Shown one piece after another: positions 36,628 to 45,255 of a DNA stretch of 61,395 nt. This stretch comes from Epulopiscium sp. Nele67-Bin005. Lineage in GTDB: Bacteria; Bacillota; Clostridia; Lachnospirales; Cellulosilyticaceae. The stretch spans positions 1 to 61,395 of the forward strand of contig LNZR01000031.1 in assembly GCA_002007365.1 (NCBI GenBank). The letters run 5' to 3'. Position numbers and translations under genes: made by a program. Numbering within the stretch: the stretch's first letter is position 1; every line of letters begins with the position of its first letter. The notes beneath the pieces were generated by a model. That model was not told the DNA's origin, did not search any database, and saw nothing but the letters and a program-made list of their open reading frames with translations.

Positions 36628-36647
36628 TGTAAATCTCCTTTCTATGA

Positions 36648-36671
36648 TTTAAAAGCCCCTAAAAAGGGGCA
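36648..36671 (-). terminator. Intercistronic hairpin between the two large surface-protein genes
   Basis: On the minus strand GCCCCT-TTTT-AGGGGC followed by TTTTAAA, 10 bp after the stop at 36682. The short U-tract suggests partial termination, lowering expression of distal genes. Confidence 0.6.
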
Positions 36672-36681
36672 GTGTATAAAA

Positions 36682-39600
36682 TTATTCTAATATTAAATTA
36701 TTAAAAGCATCTTCTAAATTAGTGTAAGCAGTATTCATACGGTCAGCAGTAGCACTTAAATTAACAGTTAGGCTAGAAGCAGATAAAAAAGCCTTATCAA
36801 AAGTTGCCCAACTAGCTGTTGTGTAGCCATCACCATAAGTAAGCCAAAGAGGACGCATTTCATCAACAAGAGCTTTAAGGTTAGCACGAGCTATAACAGT
36901 TTCATCTAAAGTTAAGCTGTCAAAAGCATTTTCTAAAGTTGTAGTAGCTTCTTCCATTTGAACTATAGTAGAAGTTTCCTTTTCGTAAATTTCTACTGCG
37001 TTTAAGTAGGCAGTATCAAAATTTTGCCAACTATCAGTAGTATATTGTGTGTTGCCTGCAATATAGATTGATTGTGTAGTTGTGATTGCAGATAATAAAT
37101 TATTTTTTGCTTCTAAAAATTCTGTAGTTGCATCTAATTCTAAGTTATCAAAAGCATCTTCTAAATTAGTGTAGGCAGTGTTCATACGGTCGGCAGTAGC
37201 ACTTAAATTAGCAGTTAAGCTAGAAGCTGCTAAAAAGGCGTTATCAAATTTTGCCCAGCTAGCTGTTGTGTAGCCATCGCCGTAAGTGAGCCAAAGAGGA
37301 CGCATTTCATTAACAAGAGCTTTTAGGTTAGCACGAGCGACTTCAGTTTCATCAGGAACTTCGATATTTTCCACTACTTCAAAATTGAAGTCTGGTAAAT
37401 AAGAAAAAATATCCCAATTATGGTTTGCTGATAAATTTGGTTCTGCAACAGTAATGATTTTATCCATTCCCAGTTCTTCACCCCACCAACCTTGGCGAAT
37501 GTGACCATTAGTGAAATTGTATGTCCCAACTTCTGTCGCTGTAAATGTAATAGCGTTGTCAGTAGCTAAGAACCATTGAGTATTTTTCCCAAGAAGTTCC
37601 CCTAAAAAATTGTTATTATATACAACTTTTGAGCCTGCTATATCAGAAGATAATGCAGAACTTCCAAATGATGGATTATAAATCCCAGCTAGTTTATAAA
37701 TTGCAGGAGTAATTCCGTTAAAGTTAATTTGAACTTCATCATCAACTGTAATCATATTATCAGGATTTGTTAAATTTATAATGTCGATTTCAATTTTGCG
37801 TGCATCAATTACTTTTGCAAAAGTTTCTGTTCCAAGTTCATTGGAAGCATTGATTTCAATAATGTTGCTACGATTTTGTAATTTGGCAGTATAAATTCCA
37901 TTAATAGGTTCGATTATTTCATAATTAACTCTAACTTCAATGCTGTTACTATTTGTAGCACTAATAGTAAATGGATATTCAAAATAATCATTAGTATAGT
38001 AGTACGTATCATAGCTTCGGCTTTCAGTTACAGCGCCATCAAGTTTATTAGTTAAGTTGATATTTATACCAGTGTCAATGTCTGAAACGTTTACAACTAA
38101 AATTCCTTTGTTAATTTCAGAGATTGCTCCGTAAGTTGTACCAAAAGCTGTAATTGCGTCATAAGTTACTTCGATAATGCTTATTCCATTTTGTATAGCA
38201 GTAACTTTTCCTGTATTATCAACGGTTACGCTGTTTCCACGAATAATTTCGTAATTATAATTTGGGTGAGTTACAGCATTACTTACCGAAGAACTTACAA
38301 TTTCAGGAACACGGCGAGCATAAATTTCAAATGTATCACCGATATTTTGAAGATGAACAAAATCTGCATTTAATGAAATATCATTTTCAAAATCGCTTGG
38401 AATATCTGATGGTACATTACTTAGAGTGAACTCTAAATTATTTATAGCAGAAATAATTTGATTAATGTAATTACTAACAACTAGTTCGATTTCTGTTTCT
38501 GTAGAGTTATAAGAGCTATCATTTGCAATAGTTTGAGCATTGTTGATTGCAGTTTGTAAGTTGGCAAAACTAGTCGTTGTATAACCTGTAGAAGAATATT
38601 TTTGTGCATCACTTATATAATTTTTTAGTACTTCAACTAATGGTGTAGAAATATCAAAACTATAGTCTATGCTATAAATTAACCTTAGTGTATCATTATT
38701 AGCTAAAGTATATTCATCTAAGGCAACCATTGGCATATCGTTATTAATATAATATAGCCAACCACTTTGTGGACCGTAGTCAAATTCTCCATCACCGTTA
38801 ATAGATTGGATATAAATTCCACCATAAATATCTGTGTAGGTCATATCTAAGTTGTGTTTTGTGGCTTCTTGATAAATTATATCCCATGCAGTTTGACCGA
38901 TTGTAAATTCTAAGTCCGAAATTGAAAGGGTATCTCCCTTACCGATTGTACGTTTTTCGATAGATAATGTAATCGTTCCAGTACTTTCTGTACTATGGTC
39001 AATGTTTACATCTCTCATATTATATAAAGAAGTTTGATTTTCTAGTAATCTTTCATAAGAAACTAGGGCATAGTGGCTTTGCTCTGTAGCCATTAAGTCA
39101 AAATCTTTATCTAAAATATGTGAAAATTGTCCATTACCTACGTAATAACTTAGTAAATTGGTAATTGGAGTGTGTCCATTTTTAATAAAACGTGAGTCTT
39201 CATGTGGGTTTATGCCTAATGATGTCAATGCTACAATTACTTGAGCAGTAGTTTCGCTAGTTTCAGTTGAGTTATTGTAACTAAATCCACCAGTTGAAAG
39301 TTGAGCATTTGATAAAATTGATAAGGCGTTATCAATAGCAGATTTTACGTTATTATTATTATCATAGTATGGTGCAAGTGCTTGAATTGTCATAGCTGTT
39401 ATATCAATATCTAAAGTTTTACTAGTGTTAGAAATTGAAAATCCACCACCAGCTAATTGGTACTCATTTAAAATTAGATTGATAATTTCATCTTTTGAGA
39501 TGCTAGTATTTTCAGGGGTTGGAGCGTCAATCATATCTAAATTGAGTAGTCCAAAAATTAGTTCGTTAATGCCTTGACGACCACCTAAAGTTTGTTGTTC

Positions 39601-40347
39601 GCTAGATAACATATCAAAATATTTATCTTTATTCCACGTAAAATCAAGTAGGTTATAGCCATTGAAGTCAGTAACATCTTTGCCCATAGATGTTAGAGCT
39701 AATGCAAGGCGTTGAACCTCCGTTACTTTTCCAGAGAAAGGTTGAGTTTGGTTAAGTTGATTTTCAAATTCTGTAATAACTGCATCATAATACGTATCTA
39801 AATATGTATTATTAATTGTTTGGTTAGAACGATTAACTCCAAAAATACTCCATTCACCACCAACAGTTTGAAGAGGGAGAGGTTTTTGAGTCAATAAATA
39901 ATTTGTTGTTGCGTCTAAAATTGTTTTGTAATCAAGTTCTTGAGGAGCAGTATTTTCAGTAATTTCAACGATGTTACTAAGGAGATTTTGGTTCTCCATA
40001 CTATCCCAAGCAAAAACTTTTATATGATATTGTCCACTTTCAGGAATAGGGATACAGCTACCCCAAGTGAAAATTTGGTTTGAGTCCAATAATTGTGAAA
40101 CGTAATTATAAGTTATCATTTCATTTGTTGAACTATTGTATAAAGCTGTAATAAAGTAGGCCTGTTGGGGCTGGGTGTTTGTATTTTGTGCTGTAAAAAT
40201 CATTTCAGCATCTTGATTGCTTGTAACACCACTCACATAATTTGGAGTTATAGTAATAACTTGATTGGTGGCAAAAGTTGGAAAGATGTTTAGTGTTATT
40301 GCCAATGTGAGCATAAAAAATAAAAATTGTTTGTTTAGATTTTGCAT
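36682..40347 (-). CDS. Large secreted transcobalamin-like protein (alpha barrel + DUF4430 + FIVAR repeats)
   Basis: The 1221-residue protein has a signal peptide and an Ig-like domain, then an alpha6/alpha6 barrel (about residues 130-440; GGEWSIFGVNRSNQTI, INELIFGLLNLD, DIDITAMTIQALAPYY, TTAQVIVALTSLGINP). A DUF4430 domain follows directly (about 455-565; GPQSGWLYYINNDMPMVALD). This is the exact two-domain order of animal transcobalamin and intrinsic factor. The remainder is a helical FIVAR-like unit, Ig-like domains (~650-990) and three C-terminal FIVAR-type helical repeats, the first and third nearly identical. No LPXTG or SLH is present. It is the first gene after a cobalamin riboswitch, which strongly supports cobalamin or a corrinoid as ligand. 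Confidence 0.87.
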   Translation of the reverse strand: MQNLNKQFLFFMLTLAITLNIFPTFATNQVITITPNYVSGVTSNQDAEMIFTAQNTNTQPQQAYFITALYNSSTNEMITYNYVSQLLDSNQIFTWGSCIPIPESGQYHIKVFAWDSMENQNLLSNIVEITENTAPQELDYKTILDATTNYLLTQKPLPLQTVGGEWSIFGVNRSNQTINNTYLDTYYDAVITEFENQLNQTQPFSGKVTEVQRLALALTSMGKDVTDFNGYNLLDFTWNKDKYFDMLSSEQQTLGGRQGINELIFGLLNLDMIDAPTPENTSISKDEIINLILNEYQLAGGGFSISNTSKTLDIDITAMTIQALAPYYDNNNNVKSAIDNALSILSNAQLSTGGFSYNNSTETSETTAQVIVALTSLGINPHEDSRFIKNGHTPITNLLSYYVGNGQFSHILDKDFDLMATEQSHYALVSYERLLENQTSLYNMRDVNIDHSTESTGTITLSIEKRTIGKGDTLSISDLEFTIGQTAWDIIYQEATKHNLDMTYTDIYGGIYIQSINGDGEFDYGPQSGWLYYINNDMPMVALDEYTLANNDTLRLIYSIDYSFDISTPLVEVLKNYISDAQKYSSTGYTTTSFANLQTAINNAQTIANDSSYNSTETEIELVVSNYINQIISAINNLEFTLSNVPSDIPSDFENDISLNADFVHLQNIGDTFEIYARRVPEIVSSSVSNAVTHPNYNYEIIRGNSVTVDNTGKVTAIQNGISIIEVTYDAITAFGTTYGAISEINKGILVVNVSDIDTGININLTNKLDGAVTESRSYDTYYYTNDYFEYPFTISATNSNSIEVRVNYEIIEPINGIYTAKLQNRSNIIEINASNELGTETFAKVIDARKIEIDIINLTNPDNMITVDDEVQINFNGITPAIYKLAGIYNPSFGSSALSSDIAGSKVVYNNNFLGELLGKNTQWFLATDNAITFTATEVGTYNFTNGHIRQGWWGEELGMDKIITVAEPNLSANHNWDIFSYLPDFNFEVVENIEVPDETEVARANLKALVNEMRPLWLTYGDGYTTASWAKFDNAFLAASSLTANLSATADRMNTAYTNLEDAFDNLELDATTEFLEAKNNLLSAITTTQSIYIAGNTQYTTDSWQNFDTAYLNAVEIYEKETSTIVQMEEATTTLENAFDSLTLDETVIARANLKALVDEMRPLWLTYGDGYTTASWATFDKAFLSASSLTVNLSATADRMNTAYTNLEDAFNNLILE
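36700..37345 (-). repeat. Two near-identical ~200-bp direct repeats (FIVAR-type units)
   Basis: The segments at about 36700-36890 and 37150-37345 encode almost the same helical unit (ARANLKALV-EMRPLWLTYG, TAYTNLEDAF). A divergent unit lies between them. High nucleotide identity suggests recent duplication or gene conversion and a risk of assembly collapse. Confidence 0.85.
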
Positions 40348-40375
40348 TTTTTCCTCCTTAAATTATTTTGGGGCA

Positions 40376-40403
40376 TAAAAAAACCACTTACTCTAAAAGT
40401 GGG
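40376..40403 (-). terminator. Riboswitch-controlled terminator
   Basis: On the minus strand CCACTT-TTAGAGT-AAGTGG followed by seven T residues, between the cobalamin aptamer and the start codon at 40347. This would be the expression platform that stops transcription when B12 is bound. Confidence 0.85.
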
Positions 40404-40464
40404 CATGGGTGCAGAATATTTTGGATTTACCAAATAAACATTTACCATTCTCCATCGCTCGTAG

Positions 40465-40645
40465 AGTTTTTAGGTTAGTGTAGGCAGGTATCCTGACTTG
40501 ATTTCAACATTTTCTATTCCTTCCCAAAAAATTTTCAGTGGATTTTATAGAAGACTCCATCTTACAGTGGCGGGACCGTGGAAGAATTTCACTTCACTTC
40601 CCTATTAAGTTCTAAAAATTTAGAACACCATACACTATTTTTATT
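40465..40645 (-). promoter_or_regulatory. Cobalamin riboswitch
   Basis: On the minus strand the aptamer shows all main conserved blocks in order: GGTGTTCT at the P1/P2 side (~40635), TTAATAGGGAAG, CACGGTCCCGCCACTGTAAG (~40580-40562, the P3-P6 core), the CCACTG and GGGAAGG segments, and the B12 box AGTCAGGATACCTGCC at 40498-40483. A terminator stem follows at 40376-40403. The gene run 40347-28834 on the same strand starts ~120 bp downstream. Upstream of the aptamer (40650-40839) I see nothing but AT-rich sequence with TATAAT-like boxes. Confidence 0.95.
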
Positions 40646-40839
40646 ATAAGTCAGGTTTCATTATAGCATAACAATTTAATATATAGAAGTATTTTACAAA
40701 AAATAGATTTGAAAAAATTTACCTTGGCTCAAAATTTGTGCATAAAAGAGAATTTTGTAACTAAAAGAAGACAAAAAAGTTAAATGATCACGATTTTTGA
40801 ATTTGAGATTTTTAAAGTACCGAACAAATTATATTAGAT

Positions 40840-40873
40840 AAAAAATAAAGCCTCCCATTTTTGGAAGACTTTA
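40840..40873 (-). terminator. Terminator of the DUF1846 gene
   Basis: On the minus strand AAAGTCTTCC-loop-GGGAGGCTTT (with G-U pairs) followed by ATTTTTTAT, 20 bp after the stop at 40893. Confidence 0.85.
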
Positions 40874-40892
40874 TTTGTAGAATTGTGTGATT

Positions 40893-42401
40893 TTAGTTAT
40901 TGTAGTATAAGCTTTGAGTTGAATAGTGTGGGTCACTAGTCGTTTCAATTCCTAATTTACCAAGAACATTTTCATTGCTTTGAGTTAAAATAGTTGTTGA
41001 ATGAAGTTGGCAACCGTGTAATTCTTTTAATTGATCAATTGCTGATTGAACTACTGGGTTTGTTGCTGCACAAATTGTGAGAGCGATTAAAATTTCTTCG
41101 CAGTTTAGAGCTTGGTTTGGCATTCCTAAAGTGTTTGATTTTAAATTCATAATTGGCTCTAAAATTACAGGAGAGAGTAAATGTACATCATCAGATAAAT
41201 TTGCTAAATGTTTAATTGCGTTGATAATGCAGGCAGGAGTAGCATTCATCAATGTTGATGATTTTCCTGTAACTACTGTACCATCATGTAATTGTAATGC
41301 TACAACCGAACAATTTTCAGTGTTTTCATTTTCTGATTTTAGTAGAGCTTCTCTTTCACGAGCAGTATTTACTACTGAACGGTTAGTTTCTTTTAGGTTT
41401 AACTCTTCCATAATAAGTTTAGAACGGTCAAGAGTTTCTTTATCGGCATGACCTTTTTTGTAGTCACAAGCAGTTTTGAAGTATCGTCTAATAATTTCTT
41501 GGCGAGAAGCTTCTTTTACTACTTCATCATCAACAATTCCATAACCTACACGGTTTACTCCCATATCTGTTGGTGATTGATATTCTGAAGTTTCACCAGT
41601 AATTTTTTCGATGATACGTTTTAGCACTGGGAACGCTTCAATATCACGGTTGTAGTTTACCGAACTTTTTCCATATGTTTCTAGGTGGAATGAATCAATC
41701 ATATTTACATCTTTTAAATCAACTGTTGCTGCTTCATACGCAATGTTAAGTGGGTGTTTTAATGGTACATTCCAAACTGGGAAAGTTTCAAATTTTGCAT
41801 AACCAACAGCATGACCACGTTTATTTTCATGATATAACTGGCTTAGGCAAGTTGCAAGTTTTCCACTTCCAGGCCCTGGAGCTGTTACAACTACAATTGG
41901 TTTAGTAGTTTCGATGTATGGATTTTTTCCATAACCTTCTTCACTTACGATAGTATCAACATCAGTTGGGTAACCTTTAGTTGCTTCGTGAGTGTACACT
42001 TTAATTCCACGGCGTTCTAACTTGTTCATAAAAACTGTAGTTGCTGGTTGACCACTATATCTAGTAACAACAACGCTGTTTACATCAAGGTCATATGCAC
42101 GTAAATCATCAATTAAACGTAAAACATCGATATCGTATGTAATACCAAAATCACCTCTAATTTTATTTCTTTCGATATCGCCAGCGTACACACAAATTAC
42201 AATTTCAACATTATCTTTTAATTTGTGAAGGAGTTTAATTTTAACGTTCTCATCAAAGCCTGGAAGAACTCTTTTTGCGTGTTTATCAAACATTAGTTTT
42301 CCACCGAATTCTAAGTACAATTTGTCATAGTCATTTACACGCTCTAAAATGTATTTCGACTGTTCCTCTAAATACTTTTGATTATCAAATCCTAATTTCA
42401 T
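40893..42401 (-). CDS. DUF1846-family protein
   Basis: The 502-residue cytoplasmic protein is full length for the DUF1846 family, which is widespread in Firmicutes. Landmarks are [12 protein letters not shown] at the N-terminus, the Gly-rich [20 protein letters not shown] (P-loop-like), [20 protein letters not shown] and [20 protein letters not shown]. Structures of the family are known but no function is established to my knowledge; the P-loop-like turn suggests nucleotide binding. The ribosome binding site is AAGGAGG. It lies downstream of pyk behind a terminator, with its own leader containing a long hairpin, and so appears monocistronic. Confidence 0.9.
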   Translation of the reverse strand: MKLGFDNQKYLEEQSKYILERVNDYDKLYLEFGGKLMFDKHAKRVLPGFDENVKIKLLHKLKDNVEIVICVYAGDIERNKIRGDFGITYDIDVLRLIDDLRAYDLDVNSVVVTRYSGQPATTVFMNKLERRGIKVYTHEATKGYPTDVDTIVSEEGYGKNPYIETTKPIVVVTAPGPGSGKLATCLSQLYHENKRGHAVGYAKFETFPVWNVPLKHPLNIAYEAATVDLKDVNMIDSFHLETYGKSSVNYNRDIEAFPVLKRIIEKITGETSEYQSPTDMGVNRVGYGIVDDEVVKEASRQEIIRRYFKTACDYKKGHADKETLDRSKLIMEELNLKETNRSVVNTAREREALLKSENENTENCSVVALQLHDGTVVTGKSSTLMNATPACIINAIKHLANLSDDVHLLSPVILEPIMNLKSNTLGMPNQALNCEEILIALTICAATNPVVQSAIDQLKELHGCQLHSTTILTQSNENVLGKLGIETTSDPHYSTQSLYYNN

Positions 42402-42440
42402 ATTAGCCTCCTTAAAAATAAAAAAGAAATCACAAATTAA

Positions 42441-42483
42441 TCTAATATTAGCTTATACATATGTACCAATAAGCAATATTAGA
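42441..42483. repeat. Long inverted repeat in the DUF1846 5' leader
   Basis: TCTAATATTAGCTTAT and ATAAGC-AATATTAGA are complementary with one bulged base, separated by ~11 bases, 40 bp upstream of the DUF1846 start. No T-tract follows on either strand, so it looks like an mRNA leader stem or an operator rather than a terminator. Confidence 0.65.
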
Positions 42484-42632
42484 CTAGAAATAAAAATTTT
42501 ACTGGTGTTTTTTACCTTAAATCCAAATTTATTAAGAACCTTGAATTTAATATTACTATATAATAAACCTCAATTATGGAGATATTATATAGTTTATATT
42601 ATTTATACTAAGGCATAAAAAATTAAATCAGA

Positions 42633-42664
42633 AAATAGAGGGGGCTAGAGAAGCCGACCCTCTT
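42633..42664 (-). terminator. Terminator of pyk
   Basis: On the minus strand AGAGGG-TC-GGCT-TCTC-TAGCC-CCCTCT followed by TATTTTC, 20 bp after the stop at 42683. The stem has a small internal bulge. Confidence 0.7.
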
Positions 42665-42682
42665 ATTTTTTGATATTTATTC

Positions 42683-44098
42683 TTATACGTATTGAACTTT
42701 AAGAACGTTTGTTGTGCTGTGAACTCCGATTGGTACACCAGCAGTTAATACTACGATATCATCTTTTTTAACAAATCCTTCTTTTTCAGCTTGAGCTACT
42801 GATTGAGCGAATACTTCGTCAGTTTCTTTTTTGTCTAAGTCGATGTGTTTTGGTTGGCAACCCCATACTAAGTTAAGTTGACGCTCGATTTGAGGGTCTA
42901 ATGTGTAAGCAATAATTGGGCTTGCTGGTTTGTATTTTGATAATGAACGAGCTGTGTAACCAGATTTTGTAACTGTTACGATAGCTGCTGCATTAAGTTC
43001 TTTAGCTGCTGTACAAGCTGAGTAGCTAATAGCGTTAGTCATACTAACTTTACCTTTTTTACCTAAGAATTTGTGGTAAACTTCTGGTCTGCTTTCAACA
43101 GTTCTTGCAGTTCTATCCATAAATTGGATTGCTTCGTATGGATAATCACCTTTTGCAGTTTCTCCAGAAAGCATGATTGCTGAAGTTCCATCATAAACAG
43201 CGTTTGCAACGTCACTAGCTTCTGCTCTTGTTGGACGAGGATTTTTAACCATAGACTCAAGCATTTGAGTAGCTGTTACAACTGGAATTCCAAGCTCATT
43301 TGATTTTTGGATAAGCATTTTTTGTACTAATGGTACTTCTTCAGCTGGGATTTCTACCCCTAAGTCACCACGAGCAACCATAATTCCATCAGTTACTTCT
43401 AAAATTTCATCGATGTTGTTAACTCCATCTCTGTTTTCGATTTTAGAAATAATTTTGATTTTTTCTCCACCATTCTTTTTAAGAACTTCACGGATTTGTA
43501 AAACGTCTTCTTTACAACGGATAAATGATGCAGCAATGTAGTCAAATCCTACTTTAACACCCATTTCGATATCTAAAATATCTTTTTCAGTAAGTGCTGG
43601 TAAGTTAACAAATACATCAGGAATGTTGATACCTTTTCTTGATCCTAATAAACCACCATTGATGATTTCACAAGTAAGGTCGTTTCCTTCAATTTTTGTA
43701 ACTTTAAGTTCGATAAGACCATCATCAACTAATACACGGCTTCCAACTTCTAAGTCTTTTGCTAAATCAGCATATGTTACACTAACTCTTTCGATTGTTC
43801 CTTCAATCTCATCAGTTGTAAGTACGATTGTTCCTCCTGCAACTAATTGGATATCAGTATCACCAGCTAATACACCAGTTCTGATTTCTGGTCCTTTTGT
43901 ATCTAATACTAAAGCTGTTGGTGCACCTAGTGCTTCACGAGCTTCCATTACATTTTTTGCAGTTTCTGCATGTGCTTCACGAGTATCATGTGAGAAGTTG
44001 ATACGGATTGCATCAGCTCCAGCAGTGATAATTTTTTTGATTGATTCAACGTCTCTAGTTTTTGGTCCGATTGTTGCAATAATCTTAGTTCTACGCAT
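42683..44098 (-). CDS. pyk: Pyruvate kinase
   Basis: The 471-residue enzyme converts phosphoenolpyruvate and ADP to pyruvate and ATP. It has the N-terminal TIGPKTRDVES and IRINFSHDT segments, the catalytic-Lys region KIISKIENRDGVNNIDEI, VARGDLGVEIP and PVVTATQMLESM. It ends with the allosteric C-domain and lacks the extra PEP-utiliser-like domain present in Bacillus pyruvate kinase. It is the last gene of a dnaE-pfkA-pyk cluster, 86 bp after pfkA, so the two key glycolytic enzymes are encoded together. GAGGAG precedes the ATG. Confidence 0.95.
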   Translation of the reverse strand: MRRTKIIATIGPKTRDVESIKKIITAGADAIRINFSHDTREAHAETAKNVMEAREALGAPTALVLDTKGPEIRTGVLAGDTDIQLVAGGTIVLTTDEIEGTIERVSVTYADLAKDLEVGSRVLVDDGLIELKVTKIEGNDLTCEIINGGLLGSRKGINIPDVFVNLPALTEKDILDIEMGVKVGFDYIAASFIRCKEDVLQIREVLKKNGGEKIKIISKIENRDGVNNIDEILEVTDGIMVARGDLGVEIPAEEVPLVQKMLIQKSNELGIPVVTATQMLESMVKNPRPTRAEASDVANAVYDGTSAIMLSGETAKGDYPYEAIQFMDRTARTVESRPEVYHKFLGKKGKVSMTNAISYSACTAAKELNAAAIVTVTKSGYTARSLSKYKPASPIIAYTLDPQIERQLNLVWGCQPKHIDLDKKETDEVFAQSVAQAEKEGFVKKDDIVVLTAGVPIGVHSTTNVLKVQYV

Positions 44099-44184
44099 TT
44101 TAATAATCTCCTCTTATTTTAAAATCTATGTTCTTTACCTTTACTTTTCAGGTTAGAGTATAAATTAATTTTATTAAATTCTAA

Positions 44185-45168
44185 TTAAAATGTTGCTAAA
44201 AGTTGGTTAACTTTTACCATATATTGGTCTACATCTTTAGTCATTTTTAATGCTTCATTGATATCGTAATCAACATACTCACCTTCATTGAAACATACTA
44301 CACGTTTACCTTTACCTTCGCATAATAGGTCAACAGCTTTAGAACCCATCATTGCAGCGTGTAATCTATCAACAGCAGTAGGAGCTCCTCCACGTTGGAA
44401 GTGACCTAAAATTGTTGCTCTAGTTTCAATTCCAGTTTTAGCTTCGATTTCTTTAGCAAGGTCATCACACCCACCAACATCAACACCTTCAGCTACAACC
44501 ATAAGGAAGTGTTTTTTACCTTTGTTTTTATTTGTTACAACATTCTCAATAATTTCATTACGAGATGGTGCATCTTTTTCAGGGATAAGAACAAGGTCAG
44601 CTCCTGTACAAATACCAGACCATAATGCAATATATCCAGCGTGTCTTCCCATAACTTCTACGATTGAACAACGGCTGTGAGATGTTGAAGTATCTCTAAT
44701 TTTAATGATTGCGTCCATAGCAGTATTTACAGCAGTGTCAAATCCAATTGTGTATTCAGTACAAGCAATATCTAAATCGATTGTTCCAGGAATACCAATT
44801 GTGTTAATTCCAAGATTTGCAAGTTTCTCAGCACCTTGGAAAGAACCATCTCCACCAATTACTACTAAACCTTCAATTCCAAAAATATTACACATATCAG
44901 CCCCACGTTGTTGATACTCAGCTTGCATAAATTCCTTACATCTAGCAGTTTGAAGGATTGTACCACCTTTGTTAACAGTTTCAGATACGCTTTTTGAGTT
45001 CATTTCAAAGATATCTCCTGCTAATAATCCCTTATATCCATTACGAATTCCCATAACTTTGATGCCTTTAGCACGAGCTGTACGTACTACGGCACGAATA
45101 GCAGCGTTCATTCCTGGAGAATCTCCTCCACTTGTTAGTACGCCAATTTTTTTAATTTGTTCACTCAT
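44185..45168 (-). CDS. pfkA: ATP-dependent 6-phosphofructokinase
   Basis: The 327-residue enzyme phosphorylates fructose 6-phosphate. GGDSPGMNAAIRAVVRTA is the ATP-binding loop, GGDGSFQGAEKL carries the Gly that distinguishes ATP- from PPi-dependent enzymes, and PGTIDLDI holds the catalytic Asp pair (Asn between them is Leu here, as I recall from related clostridia). EVMGRHAGYIAL and RATILGHFQRGG bind sugar phosphate and allosteric effectors. The gene lies between dnaE and pyk, ~90 bp from each, a common clostridial arrangement. AGGGAGG precedes the ATG. Confidence 0.95.
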   Translation of the reverse strand: MSEQIKKIGVLTSGGDSPGMNAAIRAVVRTARAKGIKVMGIRNGYKGLLAGDIFEMNSKSVSETVNKGGTILQTARCKEFMQAEYQQRGADMCNIFGIEGLVVIGGDGSFQGAEKLANLGINTIGIPGTIDLDIACTEYTIGFDTAVNTAMDAIIKIRDTSTSHSRCSIVEVMGRHAGYIALWSGICTGADLVLIPEKDAPSRNEIIENVVTNKNKGKKHFLMVVAEGVDVGGCDDLAKEIEAKTGIETRATILGHFQRGGAPTAVDRLHAAMMGSKAVDLLCEGKGKRVVCFNEGEYVDYDINEALKMTKDVDQYMVKVNQLLATF

Positions 45169-45255
45169 TTATTAGCCTCCCTTATTTTAAAACCTACGTT
45201 CCATTTTACCTATGCGCTTTCATTGTACAAAAAACTATCAGTAATTGCAAGACGT

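Noticed and set aside
44185-45168. PGTIDLDI in phosphofructokinase in place of PGTIDND
   Set aside because: Both catalytic Asp are kept, and the Leu form is, as I recall, usual in related clostridia; not an active-site loss.
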